Below are positions 18,984 through 26,634 of a stretch of DNA of 50,518 bases, in pieces. The notes under the pieces were generated by a model. The model was not told the origin of the DNA and did no database searches. It worked only from the letters and a program-made list of their open reading frames with translations. Source of the DNA: Neolewinella lacunae (lineage in GTDB: Bacteria; Bacteroidota; Bacteroidia; Chitinophagales; Saprospiraceae); NCBI RefSeq assembly GCF_014349155.1, contig NZ_JACSIT010000136.1, forward strand, positions 1 to 50,518, in the 5' to 3' direction. The position numbers and the translations under genes are program-made. Numbering within the stretch: position 1 is the first letter of the stretch; every line of letters starts with the position of its first letter.

Positions 18984-21857
18984 ATGAGATTATTTACCCT
19001 TTTGCTGTGCCTGGTGCTCAGCACAGTGCTCGCGAGTGTGGAGGCCCAGGGCCTCAACCTACCCGTTACTTTTGAAGATACCGGCCTGGATTATGCCCTG
19101 ACGGATTTCGGGGGTAACGCTTCCCAAATTGTGGCAGACCCCACTGATGCAACTAACCGGGTGGTACAGTCTACTAAAACAGTGGCCGCACAATTGTGGG
19201 CCGGCACCACCGTTGGCGGCGAAGTCGGCTTCACTGCGCCCATTCCCTTCGCGGCAGGCGCCACTACGATGTCGGTACGCGTTTGGTCGCCTACGGCGGG
19301 GACGCCCATCCGCCTGAAGGTGGAAAAAGCCTTCGATCCCACCATTTCGGTAGAAACTGAAACCCTGACGACAGTGGCCATGGCCTGGGAAACCTTAGTG
19401 TTTGACTTCAGCAACCAGGCGCCCGGCACCGCAGCGCTGAACTTTGCGAACATCTATGAAAAGGCGTCCATTTTTTTCAACTTTGGGACCGATGGCTCCA
19501 TGGCGGGAGAACAGACTTATTACTGGGACGACCTAAGCTTCGGCGGCGACGGACCTCCGCCTACGGGGCTCAACCTGCCCGTCACCTTCGAGGATACAGC
19601 GACGGTGGACTACGGTCTGACGGACTTCGGGGGCAACGCTTCGGAGATCGTAGCAGACCCTACTGACGGAACCAACACCGTGGTACAAACCACTAAGACG
19701 GCAGGTTCCGAGACTTTTGCGGGCACCACGATTGGCGGCACGGTCGGCTTCAGTAGCCGCATCCCCTTCACGGCTTCGGCAACAACGATGTCCGTACGCG
19801 TATGGTCGCCTACGGCCGGCACGCCCATCCGCCTGAAGGTGGAAGCGGCCAATGACCCCGCCATTTCGGTGGAGACCGAGGCACTGACTACGGTGGCCAT
19901 GGCCTGGGATACCCTGGTATTCGACTTCACCAACGAGGCCCCCGGCACCGCCGCCTTTAACCTGGCCAGCAGCTACAACAAAGCTTCCATATTCTTCAAC
20001 TTCGGCGCTTCCGGGACGGGGGAGATTTACTACTGGGACGACGTCACTTTCGGCGGCGACGGACCTCCGCCCACCGGACTCAACCTGCCCGTCACTTTTG
20101 AAGATGAGACACTGGACTACGGCCTGACCGATTTCGGCGGCAACGCTTCCGAAATTGTGGCAGACCCAACCGACGCAAGCAACACCGTAGCCCAAAGCAC
20201 GAAAATGCCCGGCTCCGAGACTTTTGCGGGCACCACAATTGGCGGCACGGTCGGCTTTGCTACGCCCATCCCCTTCACAGCTTCGGCAACAACGATGTCC
20301 GTACGCGTATGGTCGCCTACGGCCGGCACGCCCATCCGCCTGAAGGTGGAAGCGGCCAACGACCCCGCCATTTCGGTGGAGACCGAGGTACTGACTACGG
20401 TGGCCATGGCCTGGGATACCCTGGTATTCGACTTCACCAACGAGGCCCCCGGCACCGCAGCCTTCAACCTGGCCAGCAGCTACAACAAAGCTTCCATATT
20501 CTTCAATTTCGGCGCTTCCGGGACGGGGGAGATTTACTACTGGGACGACGTCACTTTCGGCGGCGACGGACCTCCGCCTACGGGGCTCAACCTGCCCGTC
20601 ACTTTTGAAGATGAGACACTGGACTACGGCCTGACCGATTTCGGCGGCAACGCCTCCGAAATTGTGGCAGACCCAACCGACGCTACCAACACGGTAGTAC
20701 GGTCCACCAAAACCATGGCCGCGCAATTGTGGGCCGGCACCACCGTTGGCGGCGAAGTCGGCTTTGCTACGCCCATCCCCTTCGCGGCAGGCGCCACTAC
20801 GATGTCGGTACGCGTTTGGTCGCCTACGGCGGGGACGCCCATTCGCCTGAAGGTGGAGCAGGCTTTCGTCCCCACCGTCTCGGTTGAAACCGAAACCCTG
20901 ACGACAGTGGCCATGGCCTGGGAAACGTTGGTGTTTGACTTCAGCAACGAGGTAAACGGCACCGCACCGCTCAACTTTGCCAGCACCTACAACAAGACTT
21001 CTATTTTCTTCAACTTTGGGACCGATGGCTCCATGGCGGGAGAACAGACTTATTTCTGGGACGACGTCACTTTCGGCGGTGACGGGCCTCCGCCCACGGG
21101 GCTGAACCTGCCCGTTACTTTTGAAGATGAGACACTGGACTATGCCCTCACCGACTTCGGCGGCAACGCTTCCGAAATTGTGGCAGACCCTACCGATGCA
21201 AGCAACACCGTAGCCCAAAGCACGAAAATGCCCGGCTCCGAGACTTTTGCGGGCACTACGATGGGCGGCACGGTTGGCTTCAGTAGTCCCATCCCCTTCA
21301 CGGCTTCGGCAACAACGATGTCGGTACGCGTTTGGTCGCCTACGGCCGGCACGCCCATCCGCCTGAAGGTGGAAGCGGCCAACGACCCCGCTATTTCGGT
21401 AGAAACCGAAGCGACCACCACCGTGGCCATGGCCTGGGAAACCCTGGTATTTGACTTCAGCAACCAGGCAATGGGTACCGCCGTACTTAACCTGGCCAAC
21501 AGCTACAACAAGGCTTCGATCTTCTTCAACTTCGGTACTTCGGGAACGGGGGAGACTTATTACTGGGACGACGTCACCTTCGGCGACGCCGTTTCCACGC
21601 GTAACCCCATTTTCGACCTCAGCCTGTTTGAGTTGCGGCCCAACCTGGTTCGGGAAAGCACCGTCCTGCACTTCAGCCAGCAGTACGCCGGGCGCAAGGA
21701 AGTGCAGGTATTCAGCGCGGCGGGCGTCTTGCTCAAGTCTTTCGAGACCCACGCCCAGGATTTGCCGCTGATGACCGCCGACCTGCCCCGGGGCCTCTAC
21801 CTGGTGCAGGTGCGCTCCGAAGGTCGTTTGGCCACCAAGAGAATGCTCAGGCAGTAA
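18984..21857 (+). CDS. Secreted protein of five near-identical ~170-residue repeats with T9SS sorting domain
   Basis: 957 residues. A signal peptide (about 1-22, ending VEAQG) is followed by five tandem repeats starting near residues 24, 196, 366, 535 and 707. Each begins GLNLPVTFED and ends YYWDD[VL][ST]FG followed by a short GDGPPPT linker. Each has conserved TMSVRVWSPTAGTPIRLKVE and AMAW[ED]TLVFDF segments, which look like a carbohydrate-binding beta-sandwich. DNA repeat units are 507-516 bp and very similar, so the array can vary by recombination. Repeats 1 and 4 share one variant (QLWAGTTVGGEVGF), repeats 2, 3 and 5 another (SETFAGTT). A T9SS CTD (about 876-957) ends in KRMLRQ. The ligand is unknown; sugar binding is inference. 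Confidence 0.92.
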   Translation: MRLFTLLLCLVLSTVLASVEAQGLNLPVTFEDTGLDYALTDFGGNASQIVADPTDATNRVVQSTKTVAAQLWAGTTVGGEVGFTAPIPFAAGATTMSVRVWSPTAGTPIRLKVEKAFDPTISVETETLTTVAMAWETLVFDFSNQAPGTAALNFANIYEKASIFFNFGTDGSMAGEQTYYWDDLSFGGDGPPPTGLNLPVTFEDTATVDYGLTDFGGNASEIVADPTDGTNTVVQTTKTAGSETFAGTTIGGTVGFSSRIPFTASATTMSVRVWSPTAGTPIRLKVEAANDPAISVETEALTTVAMAWDTLVFDFTNEAPGTAAFNLASSYNKASIFFNFGASGTGEIYYWDDVTFGGDGPPPTGLNLPVTFEDETLDYGLTDFGGNASEIVADPTDASNTVAQSTKMPGSETFAGTTIGGTVGFATPIPFTASATTMSVRVWSPTAGTPIRLKVEAANDPAISVETEVLTTVAMAWDTLVFDFTNEAPGTAAFNLASSYNKASIFFNFGASGTGEIYYWDDVTFGGDGPPPTGLNLPVTFEDETLDYGLTDFGGNASEIVADPTDATNTVVRSTKTMAAQLWAGTTVGGEVGFATPIPFAAGATTMSVRVWSPTAGTPIRLKVEQAFVPTVSVETETLTTVAMAWETLVFDFSNEVNGTAPLNFASTYNKTSIFFNFGTDGSMAGEQTYFWDDVTFGGDGPPPTGLNLPVTFEDETLDYALTDFGGNASEIVADPTDASNTVAQSTKMPGSETFAGTTMGGTVGFSSPIPFTASATTMSVRVWSPTAGTPIRLKVEAANDPAISVETEATTTVAMAWETLVFDFSNQAMGTAVLNLANSYNKASIFFNFGTSGTGETYYWDDVTFGDAVSTRNPIFDLSLFELRPNLVRESTVLHFSQQYAGRKEVQVFSAAGVLLKSFETHAQDLPLMTADLPRGLYLVQVRSEGRLATKRMLRQ

Positions 21858-21877
21858 CGAACCTGGGCAAACGATAA

Positions 21878-21934
21878 AGCGCTTGCCGGGTAAGGGCTCC
21901 GCCACGGAGCCTTCGCCCGGCAGGCGCTTTTTTA
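21878..21934 (+). terminator. Rho-independent terminator after the five-repeat surface protein
   Basis: AAAGCGC and TGCCGGG pair with CCCGGCA and GCGCTTT across an inner GGCTCCGCCACGGAGCC hairpin, followed by a T-rich run. The stem is unusually long. Confidence 0.88.
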
Positions 21935-21958
21935 TTTTACCGCCAAAATTATCCCTCC

Positions 21959-22225
21959 GTGCAAATCTCCGCCGAACTCTCTTTGTATCCCCTTACGCCC
22001 GATTACGATGCGCCCATCCTTGCCTTCATCCACCGCCTGCGGGAACAGCCCGGCATCCGGGTGGCCACCAATGGCCTGTCCACCCAGCTTACGGGGGAAT
22101 ACGGCGCAGTAATGGCTGCCCTGACCGAGGCCATGGAACCTACTTTACGAGAAGGGCCCACCTGTTCTTTTGTGCTGAAAATCCTCAACGTGGCCATTGA
22201 GCCGGGCGTCCTCGAAGAGGTTTAA
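21959..22225 (+). CDS. MTH1187/YkoF-type thiamine-binding family protein
   Basis: 88 residues. The start is GTG at 21959, since homology begins at once (QISAELSLYPL) and no upstream ATG fits. Family features are ISAELSLYPLTPDYDAPI at the N-terminus, then TNGLSTQLTGEY (about 39-50), and a second strand pair with FVLKILNVAIEP. This small ferredoxin-like fold is described as a thiamine-pyrimidine/hydroxymethylpyrimidine binding module in the YkoF/MTH1187 families and acts in the cytosol. No thiamine genes are adjacent, so the ligand is unconfirmed. The stop codon lies inside the left arm of an inverted-repeat element. Confidence 0.8.
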   Translation: MQISAELSLYPLTPDYDAPILAFIHRLREQPGIRVATNGLSTQLTGEYGAVMAALTEAMEPTLREGPTCSFVLKILNVAIEPGVLEEV

Positions 22226-22481
22226 ACCTAGGCTGTCTAATCTAATGGGTTTAACCCGTACGCGCTTTAGGGGCCTAGACCGCCTAGGTTGAGACCCTCT
22301 GGGTCGATCCAGCTAATCACGGTGCCCCCCTAGGTTGAGACCCTCTGGGTCGATCCAGCTAAGTACATTGGCGTATTCTCCTACGACCCAGAGGGTCTCG
22401 ACCTATTAAGCGCTTGAGCCTCCCCGGTTGGCCAAAGTGAGTACGGCTGCGGCCTGGCTAATTAGACAGCCTAGGTTTAAA
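22221..22481. mobile_element. 261-bp MITE-like element with perfect 21-bp terminal inverted repeats
   Basis: The left arm 22221-22241 (TTTAAACCTAGGCTGTCTAA plus T) is the exact reverse complement of 22461-22481. Inside, a 34-bp unit beginning CCTAGGTTGAGACCCTCTGG occurs directly at 22283-22316 and 22329-22362, and part of it inverted (GACCCAGAGGGTCTCGACCT) at about 22385-22404. No reading frame is present. The left arm supplies the stop codon of the preceding gene (TAA at 22223). No flanking target duplication is obvious. It could be a non-autonomous transposon or a REP/BIME-like element. Confidence 0.75.
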
Positions 22482-22522
22482 CTATCCGGGGCGGACGTTC
22501 CTTGCTCCAATAGGCAAACTTT

Positions 22523-22540
22523 GCACCTGCGGCCGCGCCC
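22523..22540 (-). repeat. Dispersed 18-bp motif, copy d
   Basis: The plus strand reads GCACCTGCGGCCGCGCCC, the exact consensus inverse, 42 bases to the right of the MITE-like element. Confidence 0.85.
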
Positions 22541-22571
22541 TTTTGCTAGTTCAGTAGTTCAGTAGTCCAGT

Positions 22572-22613
22572 AGGGGCACCCTTTAGCCTTTGATCCTTTC
22601 CCCCTTTAATCCT
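22572..22613. repeat. Polypyrimidine short repeat at the 3' end of the ABC permease gene
   Basis: CCTTT is repeated with small variations (CCTTTGATCCTTTCCCCC and CCTTTAATCCTTTAAT). It resembles the longer tract at 26524-26634, which also lies at the 3' end of a minus-strand gene. Confidence 0.55.
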
Positions 22614-23942
22614 TTAATACTTGGAAAAAAGCCAGCGGCTCATGTCCTTGAAAGAACTCTTTTTGCCGTAGTTGAGGATGCCGACGCGGTAGATGCGGGC
22701 GGCCAGCCACACCATGGCGGCAGCGAAGCCGATGACGACGAGGAGGCTGAGGATGATCTGCCAGGCGGGCGGGCCAAACGGCAGCCGCGCCGGCATCACG
22801 ATGGGTGCAAACAGCGGGATGAAACTGGAGGTGACGGCCAGGCTTGAATTCGGGGCCTGCATGGCTGCCATCATGATGTAGAGCGCCAAAATGACCGGAA
22901 TGGTAATGGGCAAGGTAAGCGATTGGCCCTCGCCCAGGTCGTCGCCCATGGCCGAACCCACCGCCGCAAACAGGGCCGCGTACATGAAATAGCCGCCGAG
23001 GAAGTAAATGATGAAGCAGGGCAAAATCACCCACCAGTTCATTTCCGCCACGCCGGCCATCACCCGTTCCACCATGCTTTGCATTTCTTCGGGGTCCATC
23101 TCCGGGCTCTGCGGCATCTGCTGGGCGGCATCGGCGTCGAAACCAAATACCAGGGTCGCCAGGAAAATGACGGCCGGAATGAGGACCATCCAGGCCAACA
23201 CCTGGGTCAGGCCCACGGCACCCACGCCGATGATTTTGCCGAGCAGCAGCGTAGTGGGCCGCACCGAAGAGATGACCACCTCCACGATGCGGTTCATTTT
23301 CTCTTCCATCACCGAGCGCATCACCATCATCCCGTAAATGAAAATGGAGAGGTACATCATGAAGCCCATGATGGTGCCCAGGGCCGCGCCGACTACGCCG
23401 GCCATGCTGGTGTCGGCCTTTTCTCCTTCCTCCACGGTAATTTTTTGGGAACGGATGTCCACGTCCGAATCCAGGGATTTGAGCAGGCTTTCATCCAGTT
23501 CCAGGGCCGTGATCTTGTAGTTGCGCAGGGCCTTTTCCACCCGTCCCTTAATGGCCATTTCGAGGTCGAGCGTGAGCGGCTCGTCGCTGAAATACTGGAT
23601 GCGGAAGTCTTTGGCGCGGGTATTTTTTACCTCGGGAATGACCAGGATGGAGCCGTATTCGGGGTCCTCGCTGTCGCGGATTTCCCCTTTGAGCGTCTCA
23701 ATGTCCTTGTCCACGAACTTGAAGTAGAGGCCTTGTTCGTCGGGGATGGGGCCACTGAACACCTTGCCCTGGTCTACCACCGCGATGCGGTTCACCTCGT
23801 CGTTTTCGTAGCTGAAAATGAATTGTACCACTACGATGAAAACGGCAATGCCCAGCGGCGTGAGCAGGGTAGCGAGGAGGAAAGACTTGCGCCGGACGCG
23901 GGTGATGTATTCACGCTGAATGACGAGCCAGAGATTTTTCAT
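22614..23942 (-). CDS. ABC-2 type exporter permease (NatB-like)
   Basis: 442 residues. The N-terminus IQREYITRVRRKSFLLATLLTPLG is typical of the NatB/ABC-2 permease family: a cytosolic elbow then a first membrane helix (about 20-40). A large extracytoplasmic domain (about 45-185) is followed by a cluster of about five further hydrophobic segments (from about 190 to 425), including GMMVMRSVMEEKMNRIVEVVISS. With the ATPase encoded 81 bases upstream on the same strand, it should form a two-gene efflux transporter in the inner membrane. The substrate cannot be predicted; Na+ in NatAB is only one possibility. Confidence 0.92.
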   Translation of the reverse strand: MKNLWLVIQREYITRVRRKSFLLATLLTPLGIAVFIVVVQFIFSYENDEVNRIAVVDQGKVFSGPIPDEQGLYFKFVDKDIETLKGEIRDSEDPEYGSILVIPEVKNTRAKDFRIQYFSDEPLTLDLEMAIKGRVEKALRNYKITALELDESLLKSLDSDVDIRSQKITVEEGEKADTSMAGVVGAALGTIMGFMMYLSIFIYGMMVMRSVMEEKMNRIVEVVISSVRPTTLLLGKIIGVGAVGLTQVLAWMVLIPAVIFLATLVFGFDADAAQQMPQSPEMDPEEMQSMVERVMAGVAEMNWWVILPCFIIYFLGGYFMYAALFAAVGSAMGDDLGEGQSLTLPITIPVILALYIMMAAMQAPNSSLAVTSSFIPLFAPIVMPARLPFGPPAWQIILSLLVVIGFAAAMVWLAARIYRVGILNYGKKSSFKDMSRWLFSKY

Positions 23943-23958
23943 TGGGGGTAGATTTTGT

Positions 23959-23976
23959 GGGCGCTGCCGCAGGTGC
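23959..23976 (+). repeat. Dispersed 18-bp motif, copy e
   Basis: GGGCGCTGCCGCAGGTGC, one mismatch from the consensus, in the gap between the two ABC transporter genes. Confidence 0.75.
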
Positions 23977-24023
23977 AGGGCAGGGGATGGGAGGAGCCGG
24001 GGAAGGCCAGGGCCGGGTCTGGA

Positions 24024-24956
24024 TTAAACTGCCGGGGCGGCGGCCTCCGGGCCGAGCTTGGTGACTTGCTTGATGAAGACTTCGTTGAGGCTGGGCAGCA
24101 ACTCCCGGAAGGTGATGAGGTGGACGTTGTGGTCGAGCAGGTAGCGCAGCAGGTCGTTGCCGGTCTGGGTCGCGCTCAACTGCACATCGACGCCCGAAGG
24201 GGTGGGGTTCAGGAGTTGGAAGTAGTCGCCCATACCCGCAGGCAGGCTGCCATTGAATTCCAGGTGAAAGCGGTTGTCCTGGAAACGCCGCCGGATCTCG
24301 CTCACCTTTCCGTTGAGGATGTTCTGCCCGTGGTTGATCAAGACGATGAATTCGCAGAGTTCCTCGACCTGCTCCATGCGGTGGGTGCTGAAGATGACGC
24401 CCGTCCCCGCGTGGTGCAGGCGCAAAATTTCGGTGCGCATGCGGGTGGCGTTGACGGGGTCGAGGCCACTGAAGGGTTCATCGAGGATGAGCAGCTTGGG
24501 ATCGTGCAATACGGTGGCGATGAACTGCACCTGCTGCTGCATGCCTTTGCTGAGTTCTTCGACTTTCTTCGTCCAGTGGTTTTCCAGTTCGAATTTGGCC
24601 AGCCATTCTTTGGCGCGGCTTTCGGCGGTGGCTTGGTCGATGCCTTTGAGGCGGGCCAGGTAGACGAGCTGTTCGCCGACGTACATTTTCTTGTAGAGGC
24701 CCCGCTCTTCGGGCAGGTACCCGATTTGCGTGGGGTGGTAGCCGCTCAGGGGCTCACCGTGGAAGAAGATCTGCCCCGCATCGGGTGCCGTGATGGTGGT
24801 AATCATCCGGATCAGCGAGGTCTTCCCGGCACCGTTGGGCCCCAGCATACCCAGAATTGCATCCGGCGGCATGGCAAAAGACACATCGTCGACGGCCACC
24901 TTTTCACCGTAGGCTTTGCGGACGTTTTTTACTTCTATGATGGGGACGAAAGACAT
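24024..24956 (-). CDS. ABC exporter ATP-binding protein (NatA-like)
   Basis: 310 residues with all ATPase motifs: Walker A GPNGAGKT (39-46), signature LSKGMQQQ (135-142), Walker B LLILDEP (155-161) and H-loop His192 (STHRMEQ). The C-terminal part from about 215 is the DUF4162-type domain found on NatA/CcmA-like exporter ATPases. It is the first gene of a two-gene operon with the permease downstream. Its leader holds a 10-bp inverted repeat and, further upstream, a long imperfect hairpin, so expression may be regulated at the RNA level (inference). Confidence 0.95.
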   Translation of the reverse strand: MSFVPIIEVKNVRKAYGEKVAVDDVSFAMPPDAILGMLGPNGAGKTSLIRMITTITAPDAGQIFFHGEPLSGYHPTQIGYLPEERGLYKKMYVGEQLVYLARLKGIDQATAESRAKEWLAKFELENHWTKKVEELSKGMQQQVQFIATVLHDPKLLILDEPFSGLDPVNATRMRTEILRLHHAGTGVIFSTHRMEQVEELCEFIVLINHGQNILNGKVSEIRRRFQDNRFHLEFNGSLPAGMGDYFQLLNPTPSGVDVQLSATQTGNDLLRYLLDHNVHLITFRELLPSLNEVFIKQVTKLGPEAAAPAV

Positions 24957-24990
24957 AGTGGCGGAGTTTAGCGTGTTAGTCTGAACAACA

Positions 24991-25029
24991 GCAAACCGAA
25001 AAACGAAAATCCCTCAACATTCGGTTTGC
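24991..25029 (-). promoter_or_regulatory. 10-bp perfect inverted repeat in the ABC operon leader
   Basis: GCAAACCGAA (24991-25000) is the exact reverse complement of TTCGGTTTGC (25020-25029), with a 19-base AT-rich spacer, 35 bases upstream of the ATPase start. It could be an operator or a leader hairpin. Confidence 0.5.
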
Positions 25030-25120
25030 ACTGCGCAAAGTGCGAAATTTACCCCAAACCTGCTGCATCTTTAGACCAATTTCCGTCAATCGTCGACTTG
25101 AGCTGCAGGTAGCGACCACC

Positions 25121-25287
25121 CTAGTGGTTGAAGAACGAATTATGATCTAGCTTGGACTTGTCCTCGCGGCACTGAACGGCCTGGCCAAAACGCCACCATA
25201 AGTCGGCTATGCTGGCGTTTCGTCCACTTGTTCAGCACCACGATCACTTCGCCCAAGCTAAGCCCTAATTCATTCCTCAACCACTAG
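25121..25287 (-). ncRNA. Long imperfect hairpin (80-nt arms, 7-nt loop) upstream of the ABC operon; possible structured RNA
   Basis: 25121-25200 and 25208-25287 are near reverse complements around AGTCGGC. The outer 10 bases (CTAGTGGTTG) are perfect, the innermost 13 (AAACGCCANCATA) have one mismatch, and the middle needs two single-base gaps. Read as minus-strand RNA, about eight of the arm differences become G-U pairs; read as plus strand, only one or so does. This points to a minus-strand transcript, the same strand as the ABC operon. It could also be a MITE relic. No protein frame of note. Confidence 0.5.
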
Positions 25288-25312
25288 CACTTCCCTCTCC
25301 TAACTTTCACGT

Positions 25313-26260
25313 GTGAAACCACCCATTCCTCACTGGCACTTCCTGGTAAACCCTGCGGCGGGCCGGGGCCGCGCTGCCCGCAAGTGGGCCCGCCTGCTGC
25401 CGCGTTTGCAAGCCGCCTTGCCCGGCATGACCTGGGCGGAGAGCGACGCCGAAAACAGCCTGACCGTCTTGGCCGAAGCCGCCGTACGCGCCGGGCGGCT
25501 TCGCCTGGTGGGCGTCGGCGGAGACGGTACCCACCACGATATCCTCAACGGCATCGTGGCGGCGGGCAATGTCGAGCGCGTCCTTTACGCCCCCTTCCCG
25601 CTGGGTTCGGGTAACGACTGGGTACGCACCCTGGGCACCCCCCGCCAGCTCTCCGCCTGGCTGGCCACGCTCCACGCCGGGCACTGGATCGACCACGCCA
25701 TCGGCAACCTCGTTTACTACCGCACCCCCTCCGGCCCCCGCATGCCCGCCATCCGCAGCTTCCTGAACGTAGCCGGTATGGCCTACGACGCCGAAGTGGT
25801 GCGCCGCGCCGAAAAAGCCCGCTTCAAGCACCGCCTGCTCTATCCCTTGCTGACCCTGGCCTACCTCCGGGATTTTACCGCACCCACCGTGCGCATCGAT
25901 TACGACGGGCAGGCCTTCCAGGGGCCCGTCCATACCGTCAACTTCGGCATCGGCCGCTACAACGGCGGGGGGATGCGCCTGGTGCCCCAGGCAGACCCTG
26001 AACGGCCGGACCTGGCCCTGACTTTCGCCCCGGAGTTTTCCATCGCCAAAATTCTGCTCCACGCCTGGCGCTTTTACACGGCCAGCATCGGCCGCGTACC
26101 CGGAGTAGTAACGGCTCACGCCAGTCAGGTCGGCGTGGCCCCCACCCAAGGTACCCTGGAACTCGAAGCCGACGGCGAATGGCTCGGCTACGGGCCCGTT
26201 ACCGTTCGTTTGGATCACCGTCGCCTGCGGGTAGTGGTGCCGGCGGGGCGGCGGGGGTAG
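25313..26260 (+). CDS. Diacylglycerol/lipid kinase family protein (YegS/DagK-like)
   Basis: 315 residues from a GTG start at 25313, where the family N-terminus begins (HFLVNPAAGRGRA). The catalytic GGDGTHHDILNG (69-80) and the nucleotide-binding PLGSGNDW (96-103) are intact. The C-terminal beta-rich half ends ELEADGEWLGYGPVTVRL, close to the usual EXDGE element of the family. Such enzymes phosphorylate diacylglycerol, sphingoid bases or related lipids with ATP at the inner face of the membrane; the exact lipid is unknown. It converges with the M61 gene, and the junction carries two repeat families. Confidence 0.93.
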   Translation: MKPPIPHWHFLVNPAAGRGRAARKWARLLPRLQAALPGMTWAESDAENSLTVLAEAAVRAGRLRLVGVGGDGTHHDILNGIVAAGNVERVLYAPFPLGSGNDWVRTLGTPRQLSAWLATLHAGHWIDHAIGNLVYYRTPSGPRMPAIRSFLNVAGMAYDAEVVRRAEKARFKHRLLYPLLTLAYLRDFTAPTVRIDYDGQAFQGPVHTVNFGIGRYNGGGMRLVPQADPERPDLALTFAPEFSIAKILLHAWRFYTASIGRVPGVVTAHASQVGVAPTQGTLELEADGEWLGYGPVTVRLDHRRLRVVVPAGRRG

Positions 26261-26351
26261 CGAGAACCATCGAGTGGATCGTCCGCCCGAAGCCACCTGA
26301 GTAAGTTTCTTCTCCCCCTTTGAGCATTTGGGGGCTTCCCTGGCTCCTGAC

Positions 26352-26487
26352 GTCCCGTCCTGTTTCTCGCGGGAATACCCCGGATTCCGGATGCGGTGCA
26401 TCCTCCGCCTCGCGGGAGTACCCCGGATTCCGGATGCGGTGCATCCTCCATCCGGGGTTATTAAGGTTCGACCCCTGCCGGGGTCAG
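26352..26487 (-). repeat. Dispersed repeat family B, copy 2, in a convergent gene junction
   Basis: The inverted homologue of 5643-5761. On the minus strand it reads CTGACCCCGGCAGGGGTC, CCTTAATAACCCCGGATG, then two tandem units with CGCATCCGGAATCCGGGG. The units end in CCCGCGAG here, whereas copy 1 has CCTCCACCAG. Confidence 0.8.
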
Positions 26488-26523
26488 GAAAGGCAATACT
26501 CGAAAGATACTGAATAGTGGTAC

Positions 26524-26634
26524 TGTACGCCCTTCCCCCTTTCCCATTATTCCTTTCCCCCTTTATTCCCTTCCCCCTTTACTCCCTTCCCCCATTATTC
26601 CTTTCCCCCTTTACTCCCTTCCCCCTTTACTCCT
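26524..26634. repeat. Polypyrimidine tandem repeat overlapping the end of the M61 gene
   Basis: About six irregular units of 16-17 bp of the type CTTCCCCCTTTACTCC. The repeat runs into the M61 coding region and encodes its Gly/Lys-rich last residues (GEGSKGGKE). Confidence 0.75.

Noticed and set aside
19533..21905. Long minus-strand open frame (790 codons) antisense to the five-repeat protein
   Set aside because: Its repeats simply reflect the DNA repeats of the sense gene; there is no signal peptide or recognisable fold.
25121..25287. Transposase gene remnant as the explanation of the long hairpin
   Set aside because: Translations of both strands gave no stretch I recognise as a transposase; the symmetry runs through the whole segment, unlike a decayed coding region.
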